Origin: an uncultured Clostridia bacterium
Lineage (GTDB): Bacteria > Bacillota > Clostridia > Monoglobales > Monoglobaceae
DNA: 64,000 bases
Reading direction: 5' to 3'
Assembly: GCA_934454115.1 (NCBI GenBank)
Contig: CAKSFQ010000005.1
Coordinates: 60,976-124,975, forward strand
Under the pieces are notes generated by a model, which searched no databases, was not told where the DNA came from, and saw only the letters and a program-made list of their open reading frames with translations. The translations under genes were made by a program, and so were the position numbers. Below are positions 37,633 through 47,925 of the stretch, piece by piece (the first letter of the stretch is position 1; each line of letters begins with the position of its first letter).

Positions 37633-37824
37633 AGTTCGGTTCCTTTATACTTGGTATATTATTTTATATAATTTTGCGCTGAGCATCGAAGTTATCGCGG
37701 CATGTCTCTATCCAAAATTTTTTTGGCCAATGTTTTTATTTCATCAGGTCGGCGCGAAAGGGCAGTTTCCATAGATGGATGCTTGTGAACCGCAAAAAAT
37801 TTCTTGTATTTACAATTTGACGCT
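37633..37824. other. Gap with a possible gene remnant
   Basis: 192 bases. On the minus strand a frame overlapping the end of the upstream gene reads FRASNCKYKKFFAVHKHPSM then ETALSRRPDEIKTLAKKILD to a stop at 37692. It has coding character but no start; it may be the tail of a lost gene. The wzy ribosome binding site lies at the left end. Confidence 0.3.
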
Positions 37825-38883
37825 CTAAAGCTCGCTGTAAAGTTTATCGTAGCTATCTACAAACAACGCCGGATCAAGCTTTGCTCGGTAAGCCAGATAT
37901 GTCTTATCCGGAGTAAACTGCTGCGTTAATGCAGTGCCAAGCGCCTTCGCTAAGCTATCCGGATTTTCTGTTTCAAATGTGTACCCGAGGTGATTTTCTC
38001 TTATTGTATCGCCTAAGTTACCATGATTGGAACCGATAATACATTTGTTATGACTGACGCCTTCTCCAAGCGGTCCGCTTGCACCGTTAAAGGAATATCG
38101 GTATGGCAATGCTATAATATCGGTCGCCGCTATGGCCAATTCAATCTCTTCATCGGTAAGATATTGAAGATGTGTAATGACCTGTGCGGCATACTTTTTT
38201 GTATGTTCTCGGATATAAACTCCATCAAATTCTTCCGCTTTCCCGGCGATAAGCAGCCAGAACGGACAGTTTACCTTGTTGAGTGCCTCAATCAGGATGT
38301 CAAGCCCTTTGTCCTCGCGGGTGTTTCCGAGGGAAAGGATTACCGGCACGTCCGTCTTGATTTTCCAATATAATTTTGCCTCTTCAGGGGTAATTGTATT
38401 TGGCCTTTTAAATTGGGGATATTCAATTTGAACCCCATTTTGTATTCCCAATCGCTGCAGTTCTTTTAAGAGATGGGAAGAATGTACTACAACTTTGTCG
38501 ACTTTATGACAAAATGTCTTAAGGCTAAGCTGTTTCAAAGCGCCTTGACGTACCCAGTGCAGTGTTATTATTGTTTTATAATTTTTAAATAATTTCAATC
38601 CGGCACCAAAATATTTGTAGTAGACATCTCCAACTAAAAAATGAATGATGTCCGGTTGCTCTTTTTTCGCAATTTCTGCCAATTCCTTCATCCAGTTCAT
38701 ATAGGGCAGAAAGCGTTTATTTACCAAATCTACAGGATGATATGTAATCACTTTTTGGTCTGCAAACGCATCTGACTTCTCCGGTAAAATTAATGTAAAG
38801 TCGCAGTCACAGTTGTGGACTATTTCGTGCAGATAGGCAATGTGATGCCCATCGAGTGCAGAGTCAATTGTTAAAACTTTCAT
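37825..38883 (-). CDS. Glycosyltransferase family 4
   Basis: 352 residues. Start MKVLTIDSALDGHHIAYLHE placed at 38883 (GGAGGAG upstream); the open frame to 39021 would overlap wecB. Retaining GT-B enzyme: VILSLGNTREDKGLDILIEAL (about 198-218) begins the C-terminal nucleotide-sugar domain, and IIALPYRYSFNGASGPLGEGVSH (about 278-300) is the donor-site region with the usual acidic residue replaced by SGPLGEG. Donor and acceptor unknown. Confidence 0.82.
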   Translation of the reverse strand: MKVLTIDSALDGHHIAYLHEIVHNCDCDFTLILPEKSDAFADQKVITYHPVDLVNKRFLPYMNWMKELAEIAKKEQPDIIHFLVGDVYYKYFGAGLKLFKNYKTIITLHWVRQGALKQLSLKTFCHKVDKVVVHSSHLLKELQRLGIQNGVQIEYPQFKRPNTITPEEAKLYWKIKTDVPVILSLGNTREDKGLDILIEALNKVNCPFWLLIAGKAEEFDGVYIREHTKKYAAQVITHLQYLTDEEIELAIAATDIIALPYRYSFNGASGPLGEGVSHNKCIIGSNHGNLGDTIRENHLGYTFETENPDSLAKALGTALTQQFTPDKTYLAYRAKLDPALFVDSYDKLYSEL

Positions 38884-39014
38884 CTTGCAGCAGTCTCCTC
38901 CCTGGTAAAGTAGGTCACGATATACGATTGTCACAAAAAACGAAGGGTGGTATTTCTTTTTCTTCAATAAAAACCAAAAGTTTGATCTTCTGTGATGAGG
39001 GACATCTTTATATA

Positions 39015-40121
39015 CTAGCACCCTATATCTGACTGAACCAAAATATCTGCAATACGCTCACAAGCGTGCCCGTCACCATACGGATTGCTCGCTTTGCTCA
39101 TTGCATCATATTTTTCCTTATCGGACAGCAATGCACCAAACTCCTTATAAATCGTTTCTTCCTCGGTGCCGACCAGTTTTAATGTACCCGCCGCAATACC
39201 TTCGGGGCGTTCCGTAGTATCGCGCATTACAAGCACAGGTTTTCCAAGAGAAGGAGCTTCTTCTTGGATTCCGCCGGAATCAGTTAAAATCAAATAGCTT
39301 CGGCTAAGAAAATTATGAAAATCTAAAACATCCAACGGTTCAATAATGTGGATGCGGTCATCGCCGCCCAGAAAAGCGTCAGCAGTTTCCCGTACAACAG
39401 GGTTCATGTGGATTGGATAGATTGCCTTGACATCCGGATGTTCATCCATCACACGGCGAATTGCCTTAAACATATGACGCATCGGTTCACCCAAATTTTC
39501 GCGGCGGTGTGCGGTAATCAGGATGAGTCGGCTGCCCTCTGCCCACTCCAATTCCGGATGGGCATAGCGATCCAGAACGGTAGTTTTCAAGGCATCAATC
39601 GCGGTATTGCCTGTAACATAAATACTTTTGGGATCCTTACCCTCTTGAAGCAGATTCTGTTTGGAAAGCTCGGTCGGAGCAAAATTGAACTTGCTGATAA
39701 TAGACACCGCCTGGCGATTGAATTCCTCCGGGTAGGGACTGTAAATATTATAAGTGCGCAGCCCTGCCTCTACATGGCCAACCGGAATCTGCAGGTAGAA
39801 ACAAGCTAAGGCGGTAACAAAAGTAGTGGATGTGTCGCCGTGCACCAATACTATGTCAGGTTTCTCTTGCTCTAACACCTCTTTAATACGGTTTAAGATA
39901 TTTGTAGTCACATCAAAAAGCGTTTGCTGATTTTTCATGACCGACAGGTCATAATCGGGTATTACATCAAAGGCTTGGAGTACCATGTCAAGCATCTGGC
40001 GGTGCTGACCGGTCACACAGACGATGGTTCGGAATTCCTCGCGTTTCTTCAGTTCATTGACAAGCGGACACATTTTAATTGCTTCCGGTCTGGTGCCGAA
40101 AACGAGCATTACTTTTTTCAT
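39015..40121 (-). CDS. wecB: UDP-N-acetylglucosamine 2-epimerase (non-hydrolysing)
   Basis: 368 residues. Converts UDP-GlcNAc to UDP-ManNAc. MLVFGTRPEAIKMCPLVNEL (start), VTGQHRQMLDM, VHGDTSTTFV, HVEAGLRTYNIYSPYPEEFNRQ (about 117-138) and TDSGGIQEEAPSLGKPVLVMRDTTERPEG (about 283-311) are the full set of family motifs. No ManNAc dehydrogenase lies next to it: the dehydrogenase at 41856 looks like a UDP-glucose enzyme, so ManNAc itself, or a product made elsewhere, is likely used. Confidence 0.95.
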   Translation of the reverse strand: MKKVMLVFGTRPEAIKMCPLVNELKKREEFRTIVCVTGQHRQMLDMVLQAFDVIPDYDLSVMKNQQTLFDVTTNILNRIKEVLEQEKPDIVLVHGDTSTTFVTALACFYLQIPVGHVEAGLRTYNIYSPYPEEFNRQAVSIISKFNFAPTELSKQNLLQEGKDPKSIYVTGNTAIDALKTTVLDRYAHPELEWAEGSRLILITAHRRENLGEPMRHMFKAIRRVMDEHPDVKAIYPIHMNPVVRETADAFLGGDDRIHIIEPLDVLDFHNFLSRSYLILTDSGGIQEEAPSLGKPVLVMRDTTERPEGIAAGTLKLVGTEEETIYKEFGALLSDKEKYDAMSKASNPYGDGHACERIADILVQSDIGC

Positions 40122-40133
40122 ACAATATTCCCC

Positions 40134-41213
40134 TTAACCTCGTATAGCTGAAATCACCTTTTCGGTGGTTTCTTGATTTTCTGTTAGTGCCGTCTCAACA
40201 ACATGATTGGCGTATTTTTCATATGACAACGTATTGAGATGTACGTACCATTGATACAGTTCATCCAAATTCTCTATGTTGCCAAGATCTAATGTATAGC
40301 CATATTCTCCAGCCAAGTCGGCCATAATCGTTCCCGGACTGTTCAAAACGGGCACCCGGTACAACGCTCCGTCATAGTGCTTGTTTGAAATGGCGTAAAG
40401 AACCACGGCTCTTTGATTTCCGTAGCAATTAAATACCAGCGCGCTTTGTTTGTATATCTTGCGTTTTTCATTCGGAAGAAATGGTCCCATCATCCGAATC
40501 CTTGGATTTTTCAAATTCTGAACTTCCTGCGATACTCGGTGACTTGTATTTTCGTTCCCATAGAACAGGAATGAGAATCTTTCGTCCTTATTAACCAGCC
40601 GCATCAGTTCAATACATTGTTCCTCATAGGAAATGCTGCCAATATACGAAATTTGAATCGGCAACGTTTCCTTTTTTGTATATTTTATCGGACTCCAATC
40701 ACTTTCCGGTGTAAAGTTGTGGCAAATTACGTAATCTCCCGATGGCAAGAATTTTTTAAACCCCGGTGAAGATATAACATTGAGACAAGAATGGGCCACA
40801 AGCTTTTTTTCTCTTTCAAAAAACCATTTTACATGTTCTTGTGTGTAATCTCTGACATCAAATATAAATTTTCCGTCATACTGACGAGTCAGTGTCTTTT
40901 CCAAAAGCACCGCCGCTGTTGTCATTATCACAATCACAAAATCATATTTTTTTCTTTTAATTAGCCGATTTGTATATACCTTCCATAATGCAAAATTAAA
41001 AGCTTTTTCAAGTTTGGAGGCTGCATTTGTTCCCTTTCCGATCCAAGGAACAGAGATATGCTTTTCGTTATTAGGTTCGTGCAAACTTCTGTCACGGTTA
41101 TAATAGATAACCTCATACTCGACGTCATTAAGGGTATCTAGTATATTGGTATAATATTTTACAAATGGGGCATATCTTAGGTTTGACATAAAAATAATGC
41201 CGATTCTTTTCAT
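40134..41213 (-). CDS. Glycosyltransferase, GT-B type
   Basis: 359 residues. N-terminal IGIIFMSNLRYAPFVKYYTN and FIFDVRDYTQEHVKWFFER, then IQISYIGSISYEEQCIELMR (about 181-200) and ALYRVPVLNSPGTIMADLAGEYG (about 290-312) outline two Rossmann domains, like GT4 enzymes though the EX7E motif is not clear. Donor unknown. 12 bases separate it from wecB. Confidence 0.7.
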   Translation of the reverse strand: MKRIGIIFMSNLRYAPFVKYYTNILDTLNDVEYEVIYYNRDRSLHEPNNEKHISVPWIGKGTNAASKLEKAFNFALWKVYTNRLIKRKKYDFVIVIMTTAAVLLEKTLTRQYDGKFIFDVRDYTQEHVKWFFEREKKLVAHSCLNVISSPGFKKFLPSGDYVICHNFTPESDWSPIKYTKKETLPIQISYIGSISYEEQCIELMRLVNKDERFSFLFYGNENTSHRVSQEVQNLKNPRIRMMGPFLPNEKRKIYKQSALVFNCYGNQRAVVLYAISNKHYDGALYRVPVLNSPGTIMADLAGEYGYTLDLGNIENLDELYQWYVHLNTLSYEKYANHVVETALTENQETTEKVISAIRG

Positions 41214-41286
41214 ATATAACTCCTTGTCACGCCGTATTGTGGCAAACGCATTTCTTTTTGGTCTTTTTTTATAGAAATAGAAGGGT

Positions 41287-41850
41287 CTAATGCGTGCTGT
41301 TCACCTTTTTTATCACCTTTGCCGGGTTGCCGGCAATGACGCTGTTTTCTTCAAATTTTCCGCTGACTACGGCGCCGGCGCCGACAATGCATCCGTCTTT
41401 TAACTCCGTCCCTTTCAGGATGATGGCGTTGCAGCCGATAAAGCAATTCTTGCCGATCATAATCGGCTTTGCCTGAATTTTTTCTTTAATATCAGCGTTG
41501 CGTGCCTCAATTTCCAGCGGGTGAAAATCGTTGTCCAGAATTTTCACATTGCCGCCAATTAGAGTATTGTCGCCAATGGTAATCGATTTTCGCGCATAGA
41601 TGGTCGCACCGGAAATTCCAACGCCGTTTCCGATCTTGATTTCGGCGTCCGGCGTCCGGGTCACAATAATGGTTCGCTGGTACAGGCCCACAAGATTACT
41701 CAAAAAGCTGCTTTTTACCGTGACGCGGTCGCCCAGGCTGAGGGTTGCGCCCCTTTTGTTAAAGATGACAGGTACTCCGTGAAATGAAACGTTTTTTCCG
41801 TATTTGACGCCCATGCAGGTTAAGAGCGGTTTTAGCCAGTTACACTTCAT
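41287..41850 (-). CDS. Hexapeptide-repeat acyltransferase (O-acetyltransferase)
   Basis: 187 residues, left-handed beta-helix. Repeats run from about 60 to 175 (IKIGNGVGISGATIYARKSI, TIGDNTLIGGNVKILDNDFH with the catalytic His of DFHP, IMIGKNCFIGCNAIILKGT). Resembles maltose/galactoside O-acetyltransferases. Likely acetylates a sugar of the repeat unit or lipid-linked intermediate. The ATG follows GGGATTAGAG, 5 bases after the ugd stop codon. Confidence 0.85.
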   Translation of the reverse strand: MKCNWLKPLLTCMGVKYGKNVSFHGVPVIFNKRGATLSLGDRVTVKSSFLSNLVGLYQRTIIVTRTPDAEIKIGNGVGISGATIYARKSITIGDNTLIGGNVKILDNDFHPLEIEARNADIKEKIQAKPIMIGKNCFIGCNAIILKGTELKDGCIVGAGAVVSGKFEENSVIAGNPAKVIKKVNSTH

Positions 41851-41855
41851 AATCT

Positions 41856-43106
41856 CTAATCCCTTCGGAATAAATCTCTGGTATACACCTTATCGCTTAC
41901 ATCGTCCAAAATGCTGTCATAGCGGTTGGCAATGATTGCATCGCAGGAGGACTTGAACGTGTCAATGTCGTTGACAATCCGGCTCCCGAAAAAGGTGCTG
42001 CCGTCCTCCAGTGACGGCTCATAAACAATCACGGTCGCGCCCTTGGCCTTGATCCGTTTCATGACGCCCTGGATACTGCTCTGGCGGAAGTTGTCGGAAT
42101 TGGACTTCATGGTAAGCCGATAAACGCCGATCGTGCAGCTTTTTTCTTCTTCTTTGGAAAATTCGCCGTTTTGGTTATAGTCGTAATAGCCCGCCATACT
42201 TAAAACGCGGTCGGCAATAAAGTCTTTTCTGGTTCGGTTGGACTCAACAATCGCTTCAATAATATTCTCCGGCACATCGGCGTAATTTGCCAAAAGCTGC
42301 TTGGTGTCCTTTGGCAGGCAATAGCCGCCGTAGCCAAAGCTCGGGTTGTTATAATGGCTGCCGATCCTCGGATCCAGGCATACGCCGTTAATAATTTGCC
42401 GGGTGTCAAGCCCTTTCATTTCGGCGTAGGTGTCCAGTTCATTAAAATAGCTGACGCGGAGCGCAAGGTAGGTGTTGGCAAATAATTTAACGGCCTCCGC
42501 CTCGGTGTAGCCCATATACAGGGTATCAATATTTTCCTTGATGGCGCCCTCCTGCAGCAGTGCGGCAAACTGCTTTGCTGCGGCAGCGAGGCGTTCATCT
42601 TGCATATCCGTGCCGACAATGATGCGGCTGGGATAGAGGTTGTCGTAAAGCGCCTTGCTTTCGCGTAAAAATTCCGGGCTGAACAAGATGTTGCGGCTGC
42701 CGGTTTTATTGCGTATATTTTCCGTAAAGCCCACCGGAATGGTAGATTTAATGACCATAATGGCGTCCGGATTGGATTGCATGACCAAATCAATGACGGT
42801 TTCCACTGCGGAGGTATCAAAAAAATTTTTGACGCTGTCATAATTGGTCGGTGCGGCAATCACCACAAAGTCAGCATCGGAATATGCTGCTTTGGCATCC
42901 AGGGTCGCCGTCAGCTTTAGTTCCTTTTCTGCAAAGTATTTCTCGATATATTCGTCACGGATCGGAGAGATGCGGCGGTTAATCTGTTCCACCTTTTCCG
43001 GGATAATGTCCACGGCCGTGACCGGATGATGTTGAGAAAGGAGGGTCGCAATCGATAAGCCAACGTAACCGGTTCCCGCCACTGCAATTTTTAGTTCTTG
43101 ATCCAT
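41856..43106 (-). CDS. ugd: UDP-glucose 6-dehydrogenase
   Basis: 416 residues, from the ATG at 43106 (AGAGG upstream). Oxidises UDP-glucose to UDP-glucuronate with 2 NAD+. [20 protein letters not shown] (NAD site, 6-25), [20 protein letters not shown] (close to the E. coli Ugd pattern), [13 protein letters not shown] and the catalytic Cys263 in [15 protein letters not shown]. The C-terminal [19 protein letters not shown] supports the short Ugd subfamily rather than UDP-ManNAc dehydrogenases. Indicates an acidic (uronic acid) polysaccharide. Confidence 0.92.
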   Translation of the reverse strand: MDQELKIAVAGTGYVGLSIATLLSQHHPVTAVDIIPEKVEQINRRISPIRDEYIEKYFAEKELKLTATLDAKAAYSDADFVVIAAPTNYDSVKNFFDTSAVETVIDLVMQSNPDAIMVIKSTIPVGFTENIRNKTGSRNILFSPEFLRESKALYDNLYPSRIIVGTDMQDERLAAAAKQFAALLQEGAIKENIDTLYMGYTEAEAVKLFANTYLALRVSYFNELDTYAEMKGLDTRQIINGVCLDPRIGSHYNNPSFGYGGYCLPKDTKQLLANYADVPENIIEAIVESNRTRKDFIADRVLSMAGYYDYNQNGEFSKEEEKSCTIGVYRLTMKSNSDNFRQSSIQGVMKRIKAKGATVIVYEPSLEDGSTFFGSRIVNDIDTFKSSCDAIIANRYDSILDDVSDKVYTRDLFRRD

Positions 43107-43143
43107 TTTGAAACCTCTTTTCTTCAAAAGCCTTCGTGTCGGT

Positions 43144-44454
43144 TTATAACTTAAATTTTTCTTTATCTTCGGCGCGGATATCACTGCCGATTTGCACCTC
43201 AATCATGGTAAGCTCCGTGTCGGCGATGGCAGTATGCTTGCAGCCGGCCGGCATACGAACCACATCACCGGGTCTTAAGCTGCGCGTCTGCCCGTCAAGA
43301 ATCGCTTTGCCGCTGCCGGAAACCACGTTCCAGATCTCATCGCGGTGGGTGTGGCTGTGGTAATGCATTTGATGACCGGGCATCAGGGTCACCTTAATAA
43401 CCAGGGACCGATCTTCGACATCCATCACCTTATAACTGCCCCAGGATTTTTCCGCATAGCGCACTTCGTTATTCATGGCGTCAACAAAGGGCTTGATATA
43501 GCTGCTTTGCTCTTTATCGGAAATCAAAATTCCGTCGCTGCTTGCGGCAACAATCATATCCTTTAAGCCCATGCAAAGAACGGGAATGTCAAGCTCGTTA
43601 ATAACATTTGTGTTTTGGCAGACCGGGTTTAGGCGGACATCACCGATCGCTTTTTCGCTCATGACCTCGGAAAAAATGTTCCAGGAACCGACGTCCTTCC
43701 ATTCGCCGGCGTAGCGGAGGCAGCCGATGCTGCTCTCTTTTTCCACGACGGCATAGTCAAATGAAATCCTTTCCAGCTTATCGTAATTTTCGTAGATATC
43801 CCGGTAGTTCTCAAACGGCAGGTACTGATGCGCGATGTTTAGCAGATAGCCAAGCTGAAAGGCGAACACACCGCAGTTCCAGAGCGCGCCTTGACGGATA
43901 TAGTCCGCTGCCGTTTCGGCATCGGGCTTTTCCTTAAAAGAGGCAACCTCGGATACAGGATCCTTGGTCTTTGGAATAATATAGCCGTATTTTTCGCTCG
44001 GATAAGTCGGCTCAACACCCATCAGATTCAGACGGTAGCTGCCGCTTTGCGCCAGCTTAAAAAGCTCTGCCAGGGAGCGGAAGTAGCCCTCGTCCACATA
44101 AGGATCCACCGGCATAACCAGGACGCATTCCGTCTCGTCCACCTGTTTTTCGCTGCACAAGTAGGCGGCTGCCAGAGCAATCGCCGGAAACGTGTCCCGT
44201 CTTGCCGGCTCTACGCAGACCGAAACCTTGTCCCCCAGCTGGTGGTGAATGGTACTGACCTGTTTTTTACTGGTGGCAATGGTGACGGTCGCATCCGGAT
44301 CGACCTGCTTGATCTGGCGGTATACGCGCTGAACCATGGATTCGTATTCGCCGCGGTCGTTTTGGAACATCTTGACAAACTGCTTGGAGCGGATGTCGTT
44401 GGAAAGCGGCCACAGACGCTTTCCGCTGCCGCCGGATAGAAGAATAATATTCAT
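43144..44454 (-). CDS. manC: Mannose-1-phosphate guanylyltransferase with C-terminal cupin
   Basis: 436 residues. Makes GDP-mannose, the substrate of gmd. [20 protein letters not shown] (5-24) is the pyrophosphorylase signature; [10 protein letters not shown] (about 111) and [14 protein letters not shown] are the sugar-nucleotide site. The C-terminal 90 residues are a type II phosphomannose-isomerase cupin ([33 protein letters not shown]), with His ligands present. The start overlaps the fcl stop by 4 bases. The C-terminal cupin could also supply mannose-6-phosphate isomerase activity, as in bifunctional relatives. Confidence 0.93.
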   Translation of the reverse strand: MNIILLSGGSGKRLWPLSNDIRSKQFVKMFQNDRGEYESMVQRVYRQIKQVDPDATVTIATSKKQVSTIHHQLGDKVSVCVEPARRDTFPAIALAAAYLCSEKQVDETECVLVMPVDPYVDEGYFRSLAELFKLAQSGSYRLNLMGVEPTYPSEKYGYIIPKTKDPVSEVASFKEKPDAETAADYIRQGALWNCGVFAFQLGYLLNIAHQYLPFENYRDIYENYDKLERISFDYAVVEKESSIGCLRYAGEWKDVGSWNIFSEVMSEKAIGDVRLNPVCQNTNVINELDIPVLCMGLKDMIVAASSDGILISDKEQSSYIKPFVDAMNNEVRYAEKSWGSYKVMDVEDRSLVIKVTLMPGHQMHYHSHTHRDEIWNVVSGSGKAILDGQTRSLRPGDVVRMPAGCKHTAIADTELTMIEVQIGSDIRAEDKEKFKL

Positions 44455-45395
44455 CGTTCTGCCCTCATCGGATTATTTAAAAAGTCCTCATAAGAAAGCC
44501 GGATTCCGTCCTCCAGCTCCGTCTTGTACTTCCAGCCGAGGCGTTCCAGTTTGGAAACGTCCAGCAGTTTTCGGGGTGTGCCGTCCGGCTTGCTCGGATC
44601 CCACAAAATTTCACCCGTGTAGCCGACAACCTTTGCAACCAGTTCAGTCAGTTCCTTAATCGTCAGTTCTTTGCCGGTTCCGAGGTTGACCGTCTCGTTG
44701 CCGCTGTATGTATTCATCAGGTAGACGCAGGCGTCCGCCAGATCGTCCACGTACAAAAATTCCCGCAGCGGCGTGCCGGTTCCCCAGCAGGTCACGCTCT
44801 TGGCACCGCTTTCCTTTGCCTCATGGAAACGGCGAATCAGCGCCGGAAGAACGTGGGAATGCTCCGGGTGGTAGTTGTCGTTGGGGCCGTAAAGATTTGT
44901 CGGCATGACGCTGATATAATCCGTGCCGTACTGACGGTTTAAATATTCACAATATTTCAGCCCGGAAATCTTTGCGAGCGCATATGCCTCGTTGGTCTGT
45001 TCCAGCGAACTGGTGAGCAGGCAGCTTTCCGGCATCGGCTGCGGCGCCATCTTCGGATAGATGCAGGAAGAACCCAAAAACATCAGCTTTCTGCAGTTGT
45101 GCTTCCACGCTTCGTGAATGACATTCATCTCTAAGATCATGTTTTCGTACATAAAATCTGCCAGATGCCGGCTGTTGGCGATAATGCCGCCGACTTTTGC
45201 CGCGGCCAGGAATACATAGTCCGGCGCTTCCTCGTCAAAAAAGCGTTCTACCTGATCCTGACGGGTCAGATCAAGCTCTCGGTGGGAGCGGGTGACGATA
45301 TTGGTATATCCGTTCTTTTTTAAAGCACGGACAATGGCCGAGCCGACCATGCCTTTATGACCGGCAACGTAAATTTTTCCGTTTTGATCCATCAT
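44451..45395 (-). CDS. fcl: GDP-L-fucose synthase
   Basis: 314 residues. Epimerase-reductase that turns the gmd product into GDP-L-fucose with NADPH. NADP loop [17 protein letters not shown] (9-25), catalytic [17 protein letters not shown] (about 106-122) and [15 protein letters not shown] with the Tyr/Lys pair; [29 protein letters not shown] is diagnostic. Coupled to manC downstream; separated from gmd by 180 bases holding repeat copy B. Confidence 0.96.
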   Translation of the reverse strand: MMDQNGKIYVAGHKGMVGSAIVRALKKNGYTNIVTRSHRELDLTRQDQVERFFDEEAPDYVFLAAAKVGGIIANSRHLADFMYENMILEMNVIHEAWKHNCRKLMFLGSSCIYPKMAPQPMPESCLLTSSLEQTNEAYALAKISGLKYCEYLNRQYGTDYISVMPTNLYGPNDNYHPEHSHVLPALIRRFHEAKESGAKSVTCWGTGTPLREFLYVDDLADACVYLMNTYSGNETVNLGTGKELTIKELTELVAKVVGYTGEILWDPSKPDGTPRKLLDVSKLERLGWKYKTELEDGIRLSYEDFLNNPMRAER

Positions 45396-45413
45396 TTTTT
45401 AACCCCTTCTTTA

Positions 45414-45566
45414 GGTTAAACCGATACGAGTAATCCAAGCCCGTCTTAATTGGCGTAATTTCGGAAAATTTTGATTTGCCGTCTTTGCCGGGGGCCAAGC
45501 CCGTCTGCATTCTCCGCACCAAAATCTTCTTAAAATTGGACTCGGATTGCTAATATCAGGTTAACA
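45414..45566. repeat. Inverted-repeat element, copy B
   Basis: About 153 bases between fcl and gmd. Ends 45414-45441 (GGTTAAACCGATACGAGTAA and onward) and 45538-45565 (ending TTGCTAATATCAGGTTAAC) are imperfect inverted repeats, about 20 of 28. Shares the AATATCAGGTTA terminus with copies A and C and an internal 38-base stretch with copy A in the opposite orientation. It interrupts an otherwise tightly coupled operon. Confidence 0.7.
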
Positions 45567-45575
45567 TAAAATTCT

Positions 45576-46625
45576 TTATAAAATTCCCCTTGCGGCCGCC
45601 TCGCGTTTTGCGAGCGCCAGATCGTGGGTTGCCATGATTGTTACCAGTTCTTCATAACTGGTCTTTTGCGGATTCCAGCCCAGAACCGTCTTGGCCTTGG
45701 TGGGGTCGCCCCAGAGATTATCAACGTCGGTGGGACGGAACCATGCCTCGTTGACCTCGACCAAAACATTGCCGGTTGCGGTATCGATACCTTTTTCCAA
45801 AAGGCCTTCTCCCTCAAAACGGAGGTTGATGCCGCAGGCGGCAAATGCCTTTTTCGTAAAATCGCGGACAGTGTGCTGCTCACCGGTGGCGATAACAAAA
45901 TCCTCCGGCGTATCATGCTGCAGAATCATCCACATGCATTCTACATAGTCTTTCGCATAGCCCCAGTCGCGCAGGGAATCCAGATTTCCGAGTTGCAGCT
46001 TATCCTGCAGACCGCATGCGATTCTACCGGCAGCCAGCGTAATCTTTCGTGTGACAAAGTTTTCGCCGCGGCGTTCGGATTCGTGGTTAAACAAAATACC
46101 GTTGACCGCAAACATGCCATAAGCCTCCCGATACTCCTTGGTGATCCAAAAGCCGTACTGTTTGGCAACGGCATAGGGACTGTAAGGATGAAACGGCGTC
46201 GACTCGTTTTGCGGAACCTCCTCAACCTTGCCGTAAAGCTCCGAGGTGGATGCCTGATAAATTTTACAGGTCTTTGTAAGACCCAAAATCCGCACTGCCT
46301 CCAATACACGGAGAACACCGATTGCGTCCACGTCTCCGGAATATTCCGGCACGTCAAAGCTAACCTGTACATGGCTCTGCGCGGCAAGATTATAGATTTC
46401 GTCCGGCTTTACCTCGCCTATGATGCGAATGAGAGAGGAGGAGTCGGAGAGATCTCCGTCGTGCAGGGTAATGGCGTTCTTTTTCAGCAGATGGTCGATT
46501 CTTGCCGTGTTGGAAATGGAAGCGCGGCGGACAATACCGTGCACTTCATAGCCTTTTTCCAGCAGAAACTCCGCAAGGTAAGAGCCGTCCTGGCCTGTGA
46601 TTCCCGTGATTAACGCTTTTTTCAT
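45576..46625 (-). CDS. gmd: GDP-mannose 4,6-dehydratase
   Basis: 349 residues. Makes GDP-4-keto-6-deoxymannose, the precursor of GDP-L-fucose. [20 protein letters not shown] (3-22, with the TGQDGSYL hallmark), [39 protein letters not shown] (catalytic Thr/Ser-Glu) and [37 protein letters not shown] is specific to this enzyme. The start overlaps the nucleotidyltransferase gene by 4 bases. Confidence 0.97.
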   Translation of the reverse strand: MKKALITGITGQDGSYLAEFLLEKGYEVHGIVRRASISNTARIDHLLKKNAITLHDGDLSDSSSLIRIIGEVKPDEIYNLAAQSHVQVSFDVPEYSGDVDAIGVLRVLEAVRILGLTKTCKIYQASTSELYGKVEEVPQNESTPFHPYSPYAVAKQYGFWITKEYREAYGMFAVNGILFNHESERRGENFVTRKITLAAGRIACGLQDKLQLGNLDSLRDWGYAKDYVECMWMILQHDTPEDFVIATGEQHTVRDFTKKAFAACGINLRFEGEGLLEKGIDTATGNVLVEVNEAWFRPTDVDNLWGDPTKAKTVLGWNPQKTSYEELVTIMATHDLALAKREAAARGIL

Positions 46626-47878
46626 TTTTTTATCTCCTTTTTCGGCAGTGTAAAAACTGCAAGTTTTTCTTTTAAGGTTTTATCATTTGCGATAGCAGAA
46701 ATCAGTCGGTGTGTATCCTTGAGATTTCTTTTCCCGGTCAGCATGCGGCCGAGATAGCGTACGGGGATGTAACTCCAGGCCACGCAGCGAAGGGGCGGAT
46801 ACTTCCTGGCCGGTTCCCAGTAAGTCATACCAAGCTCTTGAAGATGGGAGAAGGCGCGCATCAAAAACGGCCGGTGGGCGTCCTGCGTCTTGCCGAGGAC
46901 GGCGCCTGCCCGATTGGAACTGGCGTCCTTTTTTCCAAAGTTTCCGTTGCTTAAAACAAAGCGCATCAGGCCGGCGCAGGTTTCATCATCGGCACGCATA
47001 CACCAGGTAATGCCGGTAAGATCAAGGTAGAGGCAGCAGGCTTTTGCCGCCGTGCAAGCCAGTGTTTCAAGTCCGGTTTCCCGAAGAATCGGCAAAAACT
47101 CCGTTTTGTAGATCTCGTCGGTCAGCTCTGCCTTTACAAATGCCATCCAGTCGCAAAGCTGGCGCAGTCCGAGACCGCCGTCTAAGTGCTTTGCGATGTG
47201 CAACAGAAGGACAAGTCCGTTTTCCAATCGCGGCAGCTGCCAAAAAGTATATCGGTCAATGGCGGCGGCCTCCGCCTTGGCGGCTGCGTCCCGATAGCGG
47301 ATGCGCAGGATATCACCGTACGGATTTTGCGCGATGCCGGCCGGCTCCCGGTGCAGTTCATAGAAAATGCGGTCTTTGACAAACGTGAGATGATAGTCGG
47401 TATGATCCTCCGGAAAAGCGAGGGTGTAACCGTTCTCTTTCAGCAGAGAATGCGCGCGGTCAAAGTCTTTTTGACATACCAGAAAGTCGATATCTCCGCA
47501 GTTGCGCAGAAGTGGGTTTGGATAATAGCGCGCAGCGGCAGAGCCTTTCATGATTACGGCAGGAAGATGTGCTTTGGTGAAATGAGAAAACAACGATTCC
47601 TGTGCGGATAAAATGCGGCAGCTGCTCTTTGCAACCAGAGCGGCGTAGAGAACCCAGCTTTGATAGAGCTCCTGCGGAATAAAGTCCTTGTATACAGAGA
47701 TCACATCCGAGACAACGCCTGCCATAGTTTGTGCCTTCAGTTCTTCAAAGACAGCATACCAGTCTACCGTCTCCGGTAACAAGACGAGGCGTTCGGTATT
47801 GCCGAAGGCGGCTGCCAAAAGCGCCAGCACGGCCGACTCTGTTTCGGTACAGGAAAAAGGTTTTGCCAATTGTATCAT
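46622..47878 (-). CDS. Nucleotidyltransferase family protein (NTP_transf_5 type)
   Basis: 418 residues. The core is [38 protein letters not shown] (about 110-147), the KGxxxxxxxYPxPxxRxxGDIDxLV pattern of the PF14907 family of putative nucleotidyltransferases; the D-I-D pair would bind metal. These proteins recur in capsule and exopolysaccharide loci but their substrate is unknown. Alpha-helical C-terminal half. Coupled to gmd downstream. Confidence 0.82.
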   Translation of the reverse strand: MIQLAKPFSCTETESAVLALLAAAFGNTERLVLLPETVDWYAVFEELKAQTMAGVVSDVISVYKDFIPQELYQSWVLYAALVAKSSCRILSAQESLFSHFTKAHLPAVIMKGSAAARYYPNPLLRNCGDIDFLVCQKDFDRAHSLLKENGYTLAFPEDHTDYHLTFVKDRIFYELHREPAGIAQNPYGDILRIRYRDAAAKAEAAAIDRYTFWQLPRLENGLVLLLHIAKHLDGGLGLRQLCDWMAFVKAELTDEIYKTEFLPILRETGLETLACTAAKACCLYLDLTGITWCMRADDETCAGLMRFVLSNGNFGKKDASSNRAGAVLGKTQDAHRPFLMRAFSHLQELGMTYWEPARKYPPLRCVAWSYIPVRYLGRMLTGKRNLKDTHRLISAIANDKTLKEKLAVFTLPKKEIKK

Positions 47879-47925
47879 TCCTTTGCGATGAAATCATCAA
47901 ACGCAGCAGTTATCGGGCTGTTTTG

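Noticed and set aside
37692-37826. Small gene after the GT4 gene
   Set aside because: The frame has coding character but no start codon or ribosome binding site of its own; noted only as a possible remnant.
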